The notes: generated from the sequence alone by a model not told the origin. A stretch of DNA of 64,000 bases from Glycomyces harbinensis (GCF_900101745.1 NZ_FNAD01000001.1:781897-845896), one strand, 5' to 3'. Numbered from the stretch's first letter, positions 36,651 to 45,824 are shown. Made by a program: numbers and translations.

Positions 36651-36860
36651 TCACTTTTTCTCCAGTGCCGCAGTGGCGTTCTGGGCTTCGACGAGCGTCG
36701 CGTTCAAGCGTTCCTGCAGGTCCTGTACCTGACCGGCGCGCTCTTGAACGCGGTCGAGGCCGCTTTTGAGTTCGCCTAGGCCGCCGAGGAGTCGCACGGC
36801 CGCTACGGCCAGGATCACGAGTCCGGCGAGTGCCAGCACGACCGATATCGCCCAGATCAT
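36651..36860 (-). CDS. Small membrane-anchored coiled-coil protein
   Basis: 69 residues. One helix (residues 2-24) is followed by a predicted coiled coil (LDRVQERAGQVQDLQERLNATL) facing, probably, the cytoplasm. ATG 36860 lies 6 nt after a TACACT -10 (36867-36872), with GAGG in between, so it may be leaderless. It sits between pafC and tatA. No family name is recognised. Confidence 0.65.
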   Translation of the reverse strand: MIWAISVVLALAGLVILAVAAVRLLGGLGELKSGLDRVQERAGQVQDLQERLNATLVEAQNATAALEKK

Positions 36861-36904
36861 GGCCTCAGTGTAGGAGAGCGGAGGCCCGAAGGTCGCATCC
36901 GGGG

Positions 36905-37837
36905 TCAGGCGGCCGCGGCGTAGCGCGCCAGCGCGGCGCGGGCGGTCTGGCGCACCGAGTCGCGCAGTTCGGCGGGGGCGACGACTTCGGCTTCGCCGCC
37001 GAGGCCGAGGACGAAGCGGCGGGCCCAGTCGAGGTCGCGCACGCGCATGGTGACGCGGCGGCGCCCGTCGGGTTCGCCGGTGACGGCCTCGCACGGGTAG
37101 GTGTCGGTGACGCCCTTGGCGCCGGGGCCCAGGAGCAGTTCGATGCGCGGCAGCTCGGATTCGAGGAACGCGGTCGGCGCGGGCTGGTTGGTCAGGCGCA
37201 GCGGCTCGGAGGGCTCGTCGAGTTCGGCGCAGCCGTCGATGCGGTCGATGCGGAACTGGCGGATCTCCCCCGCGGTGCGGCACCAGGCCCGCAGGTAGGC
37301 GTGGCCGTCGGAGGCGACGATCTCGATGGGGTCGACGACCCGTTCGGAGGTCGTGTCGCGACTGGCCGAGTAGTAGGTGATGCGGGCGGCGTGCCCGGAG
37401 GCGACGAGGGCCGCGTAGCGCTCGGCGCCGGGGTCGGCGACGGTGTCGCGGACGGTGACGTCGGCGGGGGCTTCGCCCGCGGCGGCGGCGAGCTTGTCGA
37501 GCGCGGAGGCGATCGCGGCCCGGTCGCCGACGCCGGGCGTGTCGTCCAGGACGCGCAGGGCGACCGACAGGGCGAGGGCCTCATGGGCGGCGAGGCGGAC
37601 CGGGCGGTCCATCCCGGCGGCGAAGAGGACGCGGACGGCGTCGGCGTCGAACGCGATGTCGATGAGGTCGCCGGGCCCGTAACCGGGCAGGCCGCACATC
37701 CACAGCATGGTCAGGTCGGCCTGGATCTGCGCGGCGGACACGTCGAAGTCGGACGCGATCTCGGCGATGGGGACCCCTTCGGGCCGCGCGACGAGGTAGG
37801 GCACCAGGTTCAGCAGGCGGGCGAGTCTATTGGTCAC
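36905..37837 (-). CDS. pafC: PafC, WYL-domain transcriptional activator
   Basis: 310 residues from GTG 37837, chosen for GGAG 8 nt upstream; GTG 37846 is in frame but has no site. The N-terminal winged helix reads IAEIASDFDVSAAQIQADLTML, and the WYL domain is centred on YLRAWCRTAGEIRQFRIDRI. A C-terminal WCX-type extension follows. With PafB it forms the PafBC activator of the LexA-independent DNA-damage response. pafB lies 66 nt upstream on the same strand. Confidence 0.93.
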   Translation of the reverse strand: MTNRLARLLNLVPYLVARPEGVPIAEIASDFDVSAAQIQADLTMLWMCGLPGYGPGDLIDIAFDADAVRVLFAAGMDRPVRLAAHEALALSVALRVLDDTPGVGDRAAIASALDKLAAAAGEAPADVTVRDTVADPGAERYAALVASGHAARITYYSASRDTTSERVVDPIEIVASDGHAYLRAWCRTAGEIRQFRIDRIDGCAELDEPSEPLRLTNQPAPTAFLESELPRIELLLGPGAKGVTDTYPCEAVTGEPDGRRRVTMRVRDLDWARRFVLGLGGEAEVVAPAELRDSVRQTARAALARYAAAA

Positions 37838-37903
37838 GGCGTTCACTCCGGTTCGGGGAAGGGCGAGCGCAGCGGGCCGGCCGGGTGCGCAGAGGGGCGC
37901 GCG

Positions 37904-38884
37904 TCACGGCGTCTCCTCCTCGTCGGCCAGGGCCTGCAGGCACGCGACGGTCTCCTTGACCAGTTCGGGCGGTTCGAGCACGAGCACGTCGGGGCCGAAG
38001 GAGGCCAGCCAGGCGGCCGTGGCGGCGGTGTCGGTGTACGAGAAGCAGGCCTCGTCGCCCTCGGCGGTGCGCGGGCCGATCTGGTCGACGCGGCGGCGCA
38101 CGCCCCAGGCGCGCTTGGGCCGGACGACGATCTTCGCGCGCGAGGGCATCTGCCGGTCCTCGGACTCGACGGCGAAGGCGAGCACGTCGACGTCCTCGGG
38201 GATCGTGTAGGCGCCCTCGGGGCCGGTCAATCGGACCTTCCCGGAGATGCGCGAGAGCCGGAAGCAGCGCTGGGCGTCCCGGTCGAGGTCGTATCCGGCG
38301 ACGTACCAGCGCCCGCGCCAGGCGGCGCAGCCCCAGGGCTGGAGGCGCCGCTGCTGGGCGCTCTCGTCGCGCGAGCCGAGGTAGTCGAAGACGACCGTGC
38401 GTCGGGAGGCGACCGCCTCGAAGAACGGCGCGAGCGCGGCCTCGGCACCGGGCAGGGACTTGACCGGGGAGGCGGCGGCGTGGGACTCGACGTCGATCCC
38501 GGCGGCGCGGAGCTTGCGCAGGGCGTCGGCGGTCCCGGACTGGAGTTCAGGCTGCTGCCACAGGCGGGCGGCGGCGGCCACGGCGGCGGCCTCGGCGTCG
38601 GTGAGCTCGATCTGCGGCAGCTCGAAGTCGGAGCGGGAGATCCGGTAGCCCGGCTCGCCCTCGGCGTAGAAGTCGACCCCGGACTGGAGCGGGATGCCGA
38701 TGCGGCGCAGTTCGGCCTTGTCGCGCTCGAACTTGCGCTGGAACGCCTCGTGGCCCTTCCTGTCCTCGGGGTCGTGCTCGTAGCCGGGGACGGTCCGGGC
38801 GATCCTGCCGGCGGTCTGGAAGCGCCGCGAGGACAGCAGGCAGATCACCAGGTTCACCAGTCGTTCAGTGCGATCGTTGGACAC
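37904..38884 (-). CDS. pafB: PafB, WYL-domain transcriptional activator
   Basis: 326 residues from GTG. The N-terminal helix-turn-helix region (ERLVNLVICLLSSRRFQTAGRIA) is followed by the WYL core in WRGRWYVAGYDLDRDAQRCFRLSRI. It pairs with PafC. The GTG lies 6 nt after a TAGGCT -10 box (38891-38896), so the transcript should be leaderless. No RecA-NDp element precedes it, so self-activation is not evident. Confidence 0.93.
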   Translation of the reverse strand: MSNDRTERLVNLVICLLSSRRFQTAGRIARTVPGYEHDPEDRKGHEAFQRKFERDKAELRRIGIPLQSGVDFYAEGEPGYRISRSDFELPQIELTDAEAAAVAAAARLWQQPELQSGTADALRKLRAAGIDVESHAAASPVKSLPGAEAALAPFFEAVASRRTVVFDYLGSRDESAQQRRLQPWGCAAWRGRWYVAGYDLDRDAQRCFRLSRISGKVRLTGPEGAYTIPEDVDVLAFAVESEDRQMPSRAKIVVRPKRAWGVRRRVDQIGPRTAEGDEACFSYTDTAATAAWLASFGPDVLVLEPPELVKETVACLQALADEEETP

Positions 38885-38890
38885 CCGCCC

Positions 38891-38986
38891 AGCCTATGCC
38901 CTCGCGCGGGCGCGATGCCATCACGCCCTGCCCGCCGCCGCGGCGCGCCGTGCGCCCCTTCGGCGGCGACCCGATCTTGATATTGT
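38891..38986. promoter_or_regulatory. Divergent leaderless promoters, pafB and DUF3866 gene
   Basis: Minus-strand TAGGCT (38891-38896) ends 6 nt before the pafB GTG. Plus-strand TATTGT (38981-38986) ends 6 nt before the DUF3866 GTG. Both transcripts would begin at the start codon. The 84 bp between the boxes shows no -35 consensus. Confidence 0.65.
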
Positions 38987-38992
38987 CCGGGC

Positions 38993-40084
38993 GTGATCAG
39001 ATGGCGATACGGGACCGTCACGGGCGTGCGCGGCGGCTGGCGCGGCTGCACCGAGCTGGAGGTCGACGTCGAGGCCCGCGAGGGCGAGGACGCGTTCTCG
39101 TGCAGGGGCCTGGCCTACGACGAGCTGGTCGGCGTCCCCGAGGTCGGCGACCGGCTGCTGCTCAACTGCAACGCCATCGCCAAGGGCCTCGGCACGGGCG
39201 GGTACGCGCTGGTCGTGGCCGTGCCCGACCGGCTGCCGGCGGACGTCGAGGGGCCGGGGCACATCGTCAAGGCCCGGTACACGCCGATGCAGGCGATGCG
39301 CCTGGCCGTGGACGAGGACGACTCGCCGAACCGGGCCGCGGTGGAGGCGTGCGAGAGCCTCGAGGGGATGCCGGTGGTGGTCGCGGACCTGCACTCGGCG
39401 CTGGCGCCGGTGCTCGCCGGGATCCACTCGACGGCGCCCGAGGCGAAGGTCGCCTACGTCATGACCGACGGCGGCGCGCTCCCGGCGTGGTTCTCACGCC
39501 AGCTCGACCAGTTGTCCGACCGTCTGTGCACGGTGGTGACCGCCGGGCAGTGCTTCGGCGGAGACCTGGAGGCGACGAATGTGCACAACGCGCTCATCGC
39601 GGCGCGGGTGGTGGGCGGCGCGGACATCGCGATCGTGGCCCAGGGGCCGGGGAACCTCGGCACGGGCACCGTGTGGGGCTTCTCGGGGACGGCCGCGGGC
39701 GAGGCGGTCAACGCGGCCTCGGTGCTCGGCGGCAGGCCGGTCGCGTCGCTGCGGATCTCGGAGGGCGACGCGCGCGAGCGTCACCGCGGGGTCTCGCACC
39801 ATTCGATGACGGCTTACGGGAAGGTCGCTCTGGCGGCGGCGGACGTGCCGGTGCCCGACGAGCTGCCCGCGGACCTGGAGGGCAAGATCCGGTCGCAGCT
39901 GGAGGAGCTGCCCGAGCGGCACCGCCAGATCGAGATCGACTGCTCGGGCCTGGTCGAGGCGATGGAGGCGCTGCCGGTGAAGCTGTCCACCATGGGCAGA
40001 GGCCTCGACCGCGACCGCGTGTACTTCGTGGCGGCGGCGGCGGCGGGCCGACACGCGGCCCAGATGGCGAAGCGCCGCGACTAG
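38993..40084 (+). CDS. DUF3866 family protein
   Basis: 363 residues from GTG. The full-length match is to DUF3866, an uncharacterised actinobacterial family, with blocks PVVVADLHSALAPVLAGIH, VAYVMTDGGALPAWFS, TAGQCFGGDLEATNVHNAL and IVAQGPGNLGTGTVWGFSG. The Gly-rich and acidic motifs suggest a nucleotide or phosphate-binding enzyme, but no activity is known to me. It is inserted on the plus strand between pafB and pafA, which are neighbours in M. tuberculosis. Confidence 0.85.
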   Translation: MIRWRYGTVTGVRGGWRGCTELEVDVEAREGEDAFSCRGLAYDELVGVPEVGDRLLLNCNAIAKGLGTGGYALVVAVPDRLPADVEGPGHIVKARYTPMQAMRLAVDEDDSPNRAAVEACESLEGMPVVVADLHSALAPVLAGIHSTAPEAKVAYVMTDGGALPAWFSRQLDQLSDRLCTVVTAGQCFGGDLEATNVHNALIAARVVGGADIAIVAQGPGNLGTGTVWGFSGTAAGEAVNAASVLGGRPVASLRISEGDARERHRGVSHHSMTAYGKVALAAADVPVPDELPADLEGKIRSQLEELPERHRQIEIDCSGLVEAMEALPVKLSTMGRGLDRDRVYFVAAAAAGRHAAQMAKRRD

Positions 40085-40093
40085 ACCGGCCCT

Positions 40094-40290
40094 CTTCAGC
40101 CTGGCTTCAGGTTCGTCGCGCTAGCGTCGAAACCAGGGGCCCTTTCCCAGCGCCGCAACGCTCTTTCGGCGTGCGTCCGAACGTCGCTCACTTCAGCTCC
40201 GCTTCAGGTTCCCCGCGCTACGGTCGAAAACCGGGGGCCCAACCCCGGGGCCCGAATGCCCCTTCGGGGTGCGCCGCGACCAGCAGACGA
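40094..40290 (+). repeat. Two tandem 97-bp promoter-like units without a downstream gene
   Basis: Unit A has CTTCAG at 40094 and 40105 (11-nt period), then 11 nt to TAGCGT (40122-40127). Unit B has CTTCAG at 40191 and 40202, then 11 nt to TACGGT (40219-40224). The repeat offset is 97 bp. Similarity continues through CGAAA, GGGGCCC and a TTCGG-containing hairpin ending in GTGCG. Direct repeats one helical turn apart just upstream of a -10 box are typical of OmpR-family activator sites. Both units point right, toward a terminator at 40297-40320 and a gene on the opposite strand, so a short RNA is possible. Confidence 0.6.
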
Positions 40291-40296
40291 AGCGAA

Positions 40297-40320
40297 ACGC
40301 CCGCGCTTTCGCGCGGGCGT
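40297..40320. terminator. Terminator after the pafA operon
   Basis: ACGCCCGCGC (40297-40306) and GCGCGGGCGT (40311-40320) with loop TTTC, 18 nt past the stop of the small membrane gene on the minus strand. It would also end any rightward transcript from the tandem units. Confidence 0.78.
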
Positions 40321-40337
40321 CGCTCGTGTTCGGTTCG

Positions 40338-40562
40338 CTAGAGCACGAACAGGACCAGGATCCACACCCCGATGACCCCCGCCAGCGCGAGCGCCAGGAC
40401 CCAGGTCGGGACCGTGTACTCGCCGCGGCGGTTGCGTGCGATCTCTTCGCGGATGCGGGCGGTCCGCCGCTCGTAGACCGCGACCGGGTCGAGGGACGGG
40501 AGCGGACCGCGCCTTCCGGTCCGCTCCTCCCCCTGCGTCGTCTCTTCCTGCTGGTCGGACAC
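40338..40562 (-). CDS. Small single-helix membrane protein downstream of pafA
   Basis: 74 residues from GTG with GAGGCAC upstream. The N-terminal 50 residues are charged (YERRTARIREEIARNRRGEY), and a C-terminal helix (VLALALAGVIGVWILVLFVL) ends the protein, giving a tail-anchored topology. It begins 7 nt after the pafA stop codon, so it is in the pafA operon. No function is known; its place beside the Pup ligase is worth noting. Confidence 0.78.
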   Translation of the reverse strand: MSDQQEETTQGEERTGRRGPLPSLDPVAVYERRTARIREEIARNRRGEYTVPTWVLALALAGVIGVWILVLFVL

Positions 40563-40569
40563 TCGTGCC

Positions 40570-41928
40570 TCACATGCTGGCGATGAGCTTGTCGACCCGC
40601 TCGTCGCGGGAGCGGAACGGGTCCTTGCACAGGACCGTGCGCTGCGCCTGGTCGTTGAGCTTCAGGTGGACCCAGTCCACCGTGAAGTCGCGGCGCTTCT
40701 CCTGCGCCTTGCGGATGAACTCGCCGCGCAGGCGCGCGCGCGTGGTCTGCGGCGGGACCTCCTTGGCCTCGAAGACCTCCACGTCCTGCGTGATCCGCTC
40801 GGCCTCGCCGCGCTTCTCCATCAGGTGGTGCAGGCCCCGGCCGCGTCGGATGTCGTGGTAGGCCAGGTCGAGCTGCGCGACGCGCGGGCTCGACAGGGCC
40901 AGGCCGCGCTTCTCGCGGTAGCGCTCGATGAGCTTGTACTTGGCGACCCAGTCGATCTCGCGCGAGACCGCGTCGAGATTCTCGGAGTCGACGGCGTCGA
41001 GGACGCGGCCCCACAGCTCGATGACGCGCTTGGTGGTCGCGTCGGCGCCGCGCTGGTCGACGAAGTCGATGGCCTTGCTGAGGTATTCGCGCTGGATGTC
41101 CAATGCGGAGGCCTCGCGGCCGCTCGCGAGACGCACCAGTCGCTTGCCGGTCGTGTCGTGGCTGATCTCGCGGATGGCCCGGATCGGGTTCTCCAGGGTG
41201 AGGTCGCGCATCGTCACGCCGGTCTCGATCATCCGGAGCACGAGGTCGGCCGAGCCGACCTTGAGCAGGGTGGTGATCTCGTTGATGTTGGAGTCGCCGA
41301 CGATGACGTGGAGGCGCCGGTAGCGCTCGGCGTCGGCGTGCGGCTCGTCGCGGGTGTTGATGATCGGGCGCGAGCGGGTGGTCGCCGAGGAGACGCCCTC
41401 CCAGATGTGCTCGGCGCGCTGGGAGAGGCAGAACCGGGCCCCGCGCGGGGTCTGGAGGACCTTCCCGGCGCCGCAGATGAGCTGGCGGGTGACCAGGAAC
41501 GGGATGAGGACCTCGGCGAGGCGGCCGAATTCGCCGTGTCGGCTGACGAGGTAGTTCTCGTGGCAGCCGTACGAGTTGCCGGCGGAGTCGGTGTTGTTCT
41601 TGAACAGGTAGATGTCGCCGGCGATGCCTTCGTCGTGGAGGCGCTTCTCGGCGTCGATCATGAGGCCTTCGAGGATGCGCTCACCGGCCCGGTCGTGTTT
41701 GACCAGGTCCTCGACCGAGTCGCACTCGGGGGTGGCGTACTCGGGGTGGGAGCCCACATCGAGGTAGAGGCGGGCGCCGTTGCGGAGGAACACGTTGGAG
41801 GAGCGGCCCCAGGAGACCACTCGCCTGAAGAGGTAGCGGGCCACTTCGTCCGGAGACAGGCGTCGCTGTCCCCTGAAGGTGCAAGTGACCCCGTATTCGG
41901 TCTCCAGTCCGAAAATGCGCCTGTCCAT
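40570..41928 (-). CDS. pafA: Pup-protein ligase PafA
   Basis: 452 residues. The start [14 protein letters not shown] has the metal-binding Glu pair and catalytic-base region shared by carboxylate-amine ligase-type enzymes. Further blocks are [39 protein letters not shown] and [24 protein letters not shown]. It lacks the insertion loop seen in Dop, which separates the two. It attaches the C-terminal Glu of Pup to substrate lysines. ATG is 7 nt after a TAGGGT -10 box, so it is leaderless. Confidence 0.96.
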   Translation of the reverse strand: MDRRIFGLETEYGVTCTFRGQRRLSPDEVARYLFRRVVSWGRSSNVFLRNGARLYLDVGSHPEYATPECDSVEDLVKHDRAGERILEGLMIDAEKRLHDEGIAGDIYLFKNNTDSAGNSYGCHENYLVSRHGEFGRLAEVLIPFLVTRQLICGAGKVLQTPRGARFCLSQRAEHIWEGVSSATTRSRPIINTRDEPHADAERYRRLHVIVGDSNINEITTLLKVGSADLVLRMIETGVTMRDLTLENPIRAIREISHDTTGKRLVRLASGREASALDIQREYLSKAIDFVDQRGADATTKRVIELWGRVLDAVDSENLDAVSREIDWVAKYKLIERYREKRGLALSSPRVAQLDLAYHDIRRGRGLHHLMEKRGEAERITQDVEVFEAKEVPPQTTRARLRGEFIRKAQEKRRDFTVDWVHLKLNDQAQRTVLCKDPFRSRDERVDKLIASM

Positions 41929-41935
41929 GTCGAAA

Positions 41936-41941
41936 ACCCTA
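41936..41941 (-). promoter_or_regulatory. -10 box, leaderless pafA promoter
   Basis: TAGGGT on the minus strand, 7 nt before the ATG of pafA, so pafA has its own promoter apart from prcBA. The 280-bp spacer to prcA (41929-42208) shows nothing else. Confidence 0.62.
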
Positions 41942-42208
41942 CCCCGATTCGGTTGAGGAGAACACCCCTCGCGGTCGAACGGTTCCGTACCGCGACGGGT
42001 ACTATGGAGATTGTTCGCTGATCGGCGGTTCACACCGGTTGCAGTCGGTGCGGGCCGCCCCGTCGGTCCGTCCACTTGAGTGGGACGAAGCCGTCTCGGT
42101 AGAGCGTCGGCGGAATGGTCGGAGCGGTGGGGACCGGACCCGAGCGGTTCAGCTGTGGCGCGGATACCCGCTCGGGCCGGTCTCAAGCGATGCCGCCGGA
42201 TCGGGCGG

Positions 42209-42988
42209 TCAGGACTCCTGGGGGTCGGGGGCCTCGCCGTCGCTGGAGGCGGCCTCCGGATCGGGTTCGGCCTCTGATTCGGTCTCGGTTTCGGCGCTGG
42301 GCATGAGCGCTTCGAGGGCGAGGCCTTCGATGCGCCGGAACGCCCGGCCGGGACGGGCCCGTTCGAGGACCGCGACCTCCAGGACGTCGGTGGTCAGCTC
42401 CCTGCGGGTGCCGTTGCCGCCGTCCGAGGAGAGGGCCTGCAGCGCCAGCGCGAACGCGTCGGCGAGCGGGGCCTCGAAGTCGTGGCCTTCGGCGAGGACT
42501 TCCTTCAGCGAGTCGGCGGCGCCGCCCATGGCGAGGTAGCCGGGTTCGTCGTTGATCGAGCCGTCGAAAGTGAGCCGGTAAAGCTCGTCGGCCTCGGGGC
42601 TGGTCCCGACGCCGGCGACGCAGATCTCGACCTCGAAGGGCTTGGTCTGCTCCGAGAAGATCCCGCCGAGGGTCTGCGCGTAGGCCTTGGCGAGCGTGGC
42701 GGCGTTGACGTCGCGGCGGTCGTAGGAGTAGCCGCGCAGGTCGGCCATCCGGACGCCGGCGGTGCGCAGGTTCTCGAACTCGTTGTACTTGCCGACGGCG
42801 GCGAAGCCGATGCGGTCGTAGAGCTCGTAGACCTTGTGGAGGGCCGAGGAGACGTTCTCGGCGACGAGCAGGACGCCGTCGGCGCAGGAGAGCACCACGA
42901 CGTTGCGGCCGCGGGAGATGTTCTTGCGGGCGAATTCGGCCCGGTCCCGCATGATCTGTTCGGGACTGGTGTAGAACTGCATGGCCAT
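42209..42988 (-). CDS. prcA: 20S proteasome alpha subunit PrcA
   Basis: 259 residues; ATG 42988, with a second at 42982 (MQFYTSPEQ is the usual start), after GGAGAGGAG. The N-terminal gate region [27 protein letters not shown] and the alpha-type core [15 protein letters not shown] are present. The last 35 residues are very acidic ([17 protein letters not shown]) and probably disordered. It forms the outer rings of the core particle and docks the ATPase. It lies 15 nt after prcB. Confidence 0.96.
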   Translation of the reverse strand: MAMQFYTSPEQIMRDRAEFARKNISRGRNVVVLSCADGVLLVAENVSSALHKVYELYDRIGFAAVGKYNEFENLRTAGVRMADLRGYSYDRRDVNAATLAKAYAQTLGGIFSEQTKPFEVEICVAGVGTSPEADELYRLTFDGSINDEPGYLAMGGAADSLKEVLAEGHDFEAPLADAFALALQALSSDGGNGTRRELTTDVLEVAVLERARPGRAFRRIEGLALEALMPSAETETESEAEPDPEAASSDGEAPDPQES

Positions 42989-43003
42989 GTCCGGCTCCTC
43001 TCC

Positions 43004-43840
43004 TTATCCGTAGGGGTTCTCGGTGCGGGCCGCGATGACCGCGCGGGCGACGTCGGCGACGACGGCCTCGTCGATCCGCTTGGAGCCTTCGGCTGTGGCG
43101 GTCATGACCACGGGGTAGAGGTCGCGGGTCGGGTCGGGTCCGCCGGTGGCGGAGTCGTCGTCGGCCGCGTCGTAGAGGGACTCGACGGCGATCTTGACGG
43201 CGTCGTCGGTGGAAATGTCCCGGTGGTAGCGCTTCTTGAGCGAGCTCTTGGCGAAGATCGATCCCGAGCCGATCGAGTCGTAGTCGCGTTCGGCGTAGAT
43301 GCCGCCGACGACGTCGAAGCTGTAGATCTTCCCGGCTTCGGGGATCGAGGGCGCGTCGACGTCGAAGCCCGCGAACAGGGGAACGACCGCGAGGCCCTGG
43401 AGTGCTATGCCGAGGTTGCCGCGCAGCATGGTGGCGAGGCGGTTGGCCTTGCCGTTCAAGGTGAGCGGTGCGCCTTCGATCTTCTCGTAGTGTTCGAGTT
43501 CGAGCTGGTAGAGCTTGACCAGTTCGATGCCGAGGCCGGCCGTGCCCGCGATGCCGACGAGCGAGTAGCCGTCCGCGGGGAAGACCTTCTCGATGTCGCG
43601 GCTGGAGATGTAGTTGCCCATCGTGGCCCGGCGGTCGCCTGCCATGACCACGCCTTCGGCGGTGCGCAGGGCGACGATCGTGGTGGCGTGGGCGCTGACG
43701 GAGGCGAAGTCGCCCGGCGGCAGGGGCCTTCGCCCCGGCAGCATCTCAGGTGCCACCTGCATGAGGAACTCCGAGAAGGAGGAGGTTCCAGCCGTCATAT
43801 ACGCGTTGGGCAGTTTGCCCGGGAATCCTTGACCTGTCAC
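43004..43840 (-). CDS. prcB: 20S proteasome beta subunit PrcB
   Basis: 278 residues from GTG with AGGGAGG 7 nt upstream. A 52-residue propeptide ends at SVSAHA, and Thr53 (TTIVALR) becomes the catalytic N-terminal threonine. Conserved Asp and Lys appear in GVVMAGDRRATMGN and the IEKVF segment, and SGSIFAKSSLKKRY is the beta-type S-loop. It is the proteolytic subunit. A T-run hairpin separates it from pup. Confidence 0.96.
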   Translation of the reverse strand: MTGQGFPGKLPNAYMTAGTSSFSEFLMQVAPEMLPGRRPLPPGDFASVSAHATTIVALRTAEGVVMAGDRRATMGNYISSRDIEKVFPADGYSLVGIAGTAGLGIELVKLYQLELEHYEKIEGAPLTLNGKANRLATMLRGNLGIALQGLAVVPLFAGFDVDAPSIPEAGKIYSFDVVGGIYAERDYDSIGSGSIFAKSSLKKRYHRDISTDDAVKIAVESLYDAADDDSATGGPDPTRDLYPVVMTATAEGSKRIDEAVVADVARAVIAARTENPYG

Positions 43841-43866
43841 GACATGACCTCCCTGATCCTCTATTC

Positions 43867-43896
43867 AAAAAACGCGGCTCGCCGCTTCGTCCCGCG
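43867..43896 (-). terminator. Intrinsic terminator/attenuator between pup and prcB
   Basis: Read on the minus strand, a GC stem (CGCGG 43892-43896 with CCGCG 43873-43877, or the tighter GCGGC-GA-GCCGC at 43874-43885) is followed directly by six T (43867-43872). A T6 run is rare in this DNA. It lies 27 nt before the prcB start. Confidence 0.6.
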
Positions 43897-43979
43897 GGGC
43901 CGGAGGGTCGCCGGTGGGGGCAAGACCCCCGATGCGCCTGAAGGCGTCGCACCAGGTGGCCCTGTCACCGGCAGGGGGC

Positions 43980-44195
43980 TTACTGGCCGCCCTTTTGCAC
44001 GAACGAGCGGACGAATTCCTCGGAGTTGGTCTCCAGGACCTCGTCGATCTCGTCGAGCAGGTCGTCGACTTCTTCGGTGATGGCTTCGTGCCGTTCGGCG
44101 ATCTCGGGGTCTACAGCGGCCTCAGTGGTTTCGGCGTCTGCTTCCTGCCGAGACCGCTGTGACTGCGACTGCCCGCCGGAGTCCTTCGCTGCCAT
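43980..44195 (-). CDS. pup: Prokaryotic ubiquitin-like protein Pup
   Basis: 71 residues with AGGAGGG upstream of ATG. The N-terminal part is polar and disordered (SGGQSQSQRSRQE). The central helix (AERHEAITEEVDDLLDEIDEVLE) binds the ATPase coiled coil, and the C-terminus is FVQKGGQ. The final Gln means Dop must deamidate it to Glu before PafA can conjugate it. dop lies just upstream. Confidence 0.97.
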   Translation of the reverse strand: MAAKDSGGQSQSQRSRQEADAETTEAAVDPEIAERHEAITEEVDDLLDEIDEVLETNSEEFVRSFVQKGGQ

Positions 44196-44305
44196 AGCTC
44201 TTCCCTCCTACCTCGTCGGTGCTTAAACCGTACCGCGAGAGTACGACAGCACGCCAGATACGACGCTGTACCGCTGTGTAATATTCCCGCGACAGTTTCG
44301 GTCCG

Positions 44306-45811
44306 CTAGTCGGCCGTGATGACGTCGAGGAGGTCCTTGGCCGCCTCGCACCGTTCGAACAGCTCCCCCACATGGGCTTTGGTGCCCTTCTCGGGCTCCA
44401 TCATGGGCACTCGCACGAGCGAGTCGGCGCCGACGTCGAAGATGACCGAGTCCCACGAGGCCGCGACGACTTCGGAGGGGTAGCGGGCGAGGCACCGGCC
44501 GCGGAAGAACGCGCGGGTGTCGCTGGGCGGCTCGGTCATCGCGTCGATGATCTCGGTGTCGGTGAGGAGCCGCTTCATCTTGCCGCGGGCCACCAGGCGG
44601 TGGTAGAGGCCCTTCTCGGGGCGCACGTCGTGGTACTGGAGGTCGATGGCCTGGAGCTTGGCGGCGCCCCAGTCGAGGTTCTCGCGCTCGCGGTAGCGGT
44701 CGAGGAGCGAGAGCTTGGCGGGCCAGTCGAGCATGTCGGCCAGTTCCATCGGGTCGCGCGCCAGCGCGTCGAGGACGTACGCCCAGCGGTCGAGGACCTC
44801 GCGGGTGTCGGGGTCGGTGTCGGCGCCGCAGTAGGCCTCGGCCTGCTCCAGGATGGACATCTGGAGTTCGATCGCGGTGAGGCGCTTGCCGTTGCGCAGT
44901 TCGATCTTGTGCCTGAGGCTCGGGTCGTGGGAGACGGCGCGCAGTTCGGCGACGGGCTCTGCGATGGCGAGGGAGCCGTCGAAGGCGCCGGACTCGATCA
45001 TGGCGAGCACGATCGAGGCGGTGCCGACCTTGAGGTAGGTGGCGTACTCGGCGAGGTTGGCGTCGCCGATGATGACGTGGAGGCGCCGGTAGCGCTCGGC
45101 GTCGGCGTGCGGCTCGTCGCGCGTGTTGATGATCGGGCGCTTGAGCGTGGTCTCCAGGCCCACTTCGACTTCGAAGAAGTCGGCGCGCTGGGAGATCTGG
45201 TACCGGTGCTCGGAGGCGTCCTGTCCGATGCCGATGCGCCCGGCGCCGGCGAAGATCTGGCGGGTGACCAGGAACGGCGTGAAGTGGGCGACGATGTCGG
45301 CGAAGGGGGTCTGGCGCGACATGAGGTAGTTCTCGTGCGCGCCGTAGGAGGCGCCCTTGTTGTCGGTGTTGTTCTTGTACAGGTTGATCGGACCGATGCC
45401 GGGGGTGTGGGCCGCGCGGAGGGCGGCTTCGGCCATGGTCATCTCGCCGGCCTTGTCGAACAGGACGATCTCGCGCGGGTTGGTGACCTCGGGGGTCGAG
45501 TACTCGGGGTGCGCGTGGTCGACGTAGAGGCGGGCGCCGTTGGTGAGGATGACGTTGGCGAGACCGGAGTCCTCGTCGGCGAGGTTCTCGGCGGGGTCGT
45601 AGAGCGCCCCGGTGTAGGTGAAACCGCGCGCGTCGCGCAGGGGGGTCTCCTCCTCGTAGTCCCACCTGGCGCGGCCGCCCTTGGAGAGCTCGGGGCGCGC
45701 GGCGTAGGCGTTGACGATCTGCGAAGAGGTCACCATCGGGTTGGCCCCCGGCTGGCCCGGCACGGAGATCCCGTATTCGATCTCGGTGCCCATAATGCGG
45801 CGTACGGTCAT
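44306..45811 (-). CDS. dop: Pup deamidase/depupylase Dop
   Basis: 501 residues, the usual size (about 500). It opens with RRIMGTEIEYGI, then has the Dop-specific loop region ARWDYEEETPLRDARGFTYTG that PafA lacks, and shares NNTDNKGASYGAHENYL and [22 protein letters not shown] with PafA. It converts Pup-Gln to Pup-Glu and removes Pup from substrates. ATG 45811 lies 7 nt after a TAGGCT -10 box. Confidence 0.96.
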   Translation of the reverse strand: MTVRRIMGTEIEYGISVPGQPGANPMVTSSQIVNAYAARPELSKGGRARWDYEEETPLRDARGFTYTGALYDPAENLADEDSGLANVILTNGARLYVDHAHPEYSTPEVTNPREIVLFDKAGEMTMAEAALRAAHTPGIGPINLYKNNTDNKGASYGAHENYLMSRQTPFADIVAHFTPFLVTRQIFAGAGRIGIGQDASEHRYQISQRADFFEVEVGLETTLKRPIINTRDEPHADAERYRRLHVIIGDANLAEYATYLKVGTASIVLAMIESGAFDGSLAIAEPVAELRAVSHDPSLRHKIELRNGKRLTAIELQMSILEQAEAYCGADTDPDTREVLDRWAYVLDALARDPMELADMLDWPAKLSLLDRYRERENLDWGAAKLQAIDLQYHDVRPEKGLYHRLVARGKMKRLLTDTEIIDAMTEPPSDTRAFFRGRCLARYPSEVVAASWDSVIFDVGADSLVRVPMMEPEKGTKAHVGELFERCEAAKDLLDVITAD

Positions 45812-45818
45812 GCTTTCG

Positions 45819-45824
45819 AGCCTA
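45819..45824 (-). promoter_or_regulatory. -10 box, leaderless dop promoter
   Basis: TAGGCT on the minus strand, 7 nt before the dop ATG. The 223-bp spacer up to the ARC/Mpa stop codon holds no gene. Confidence 0.62.
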
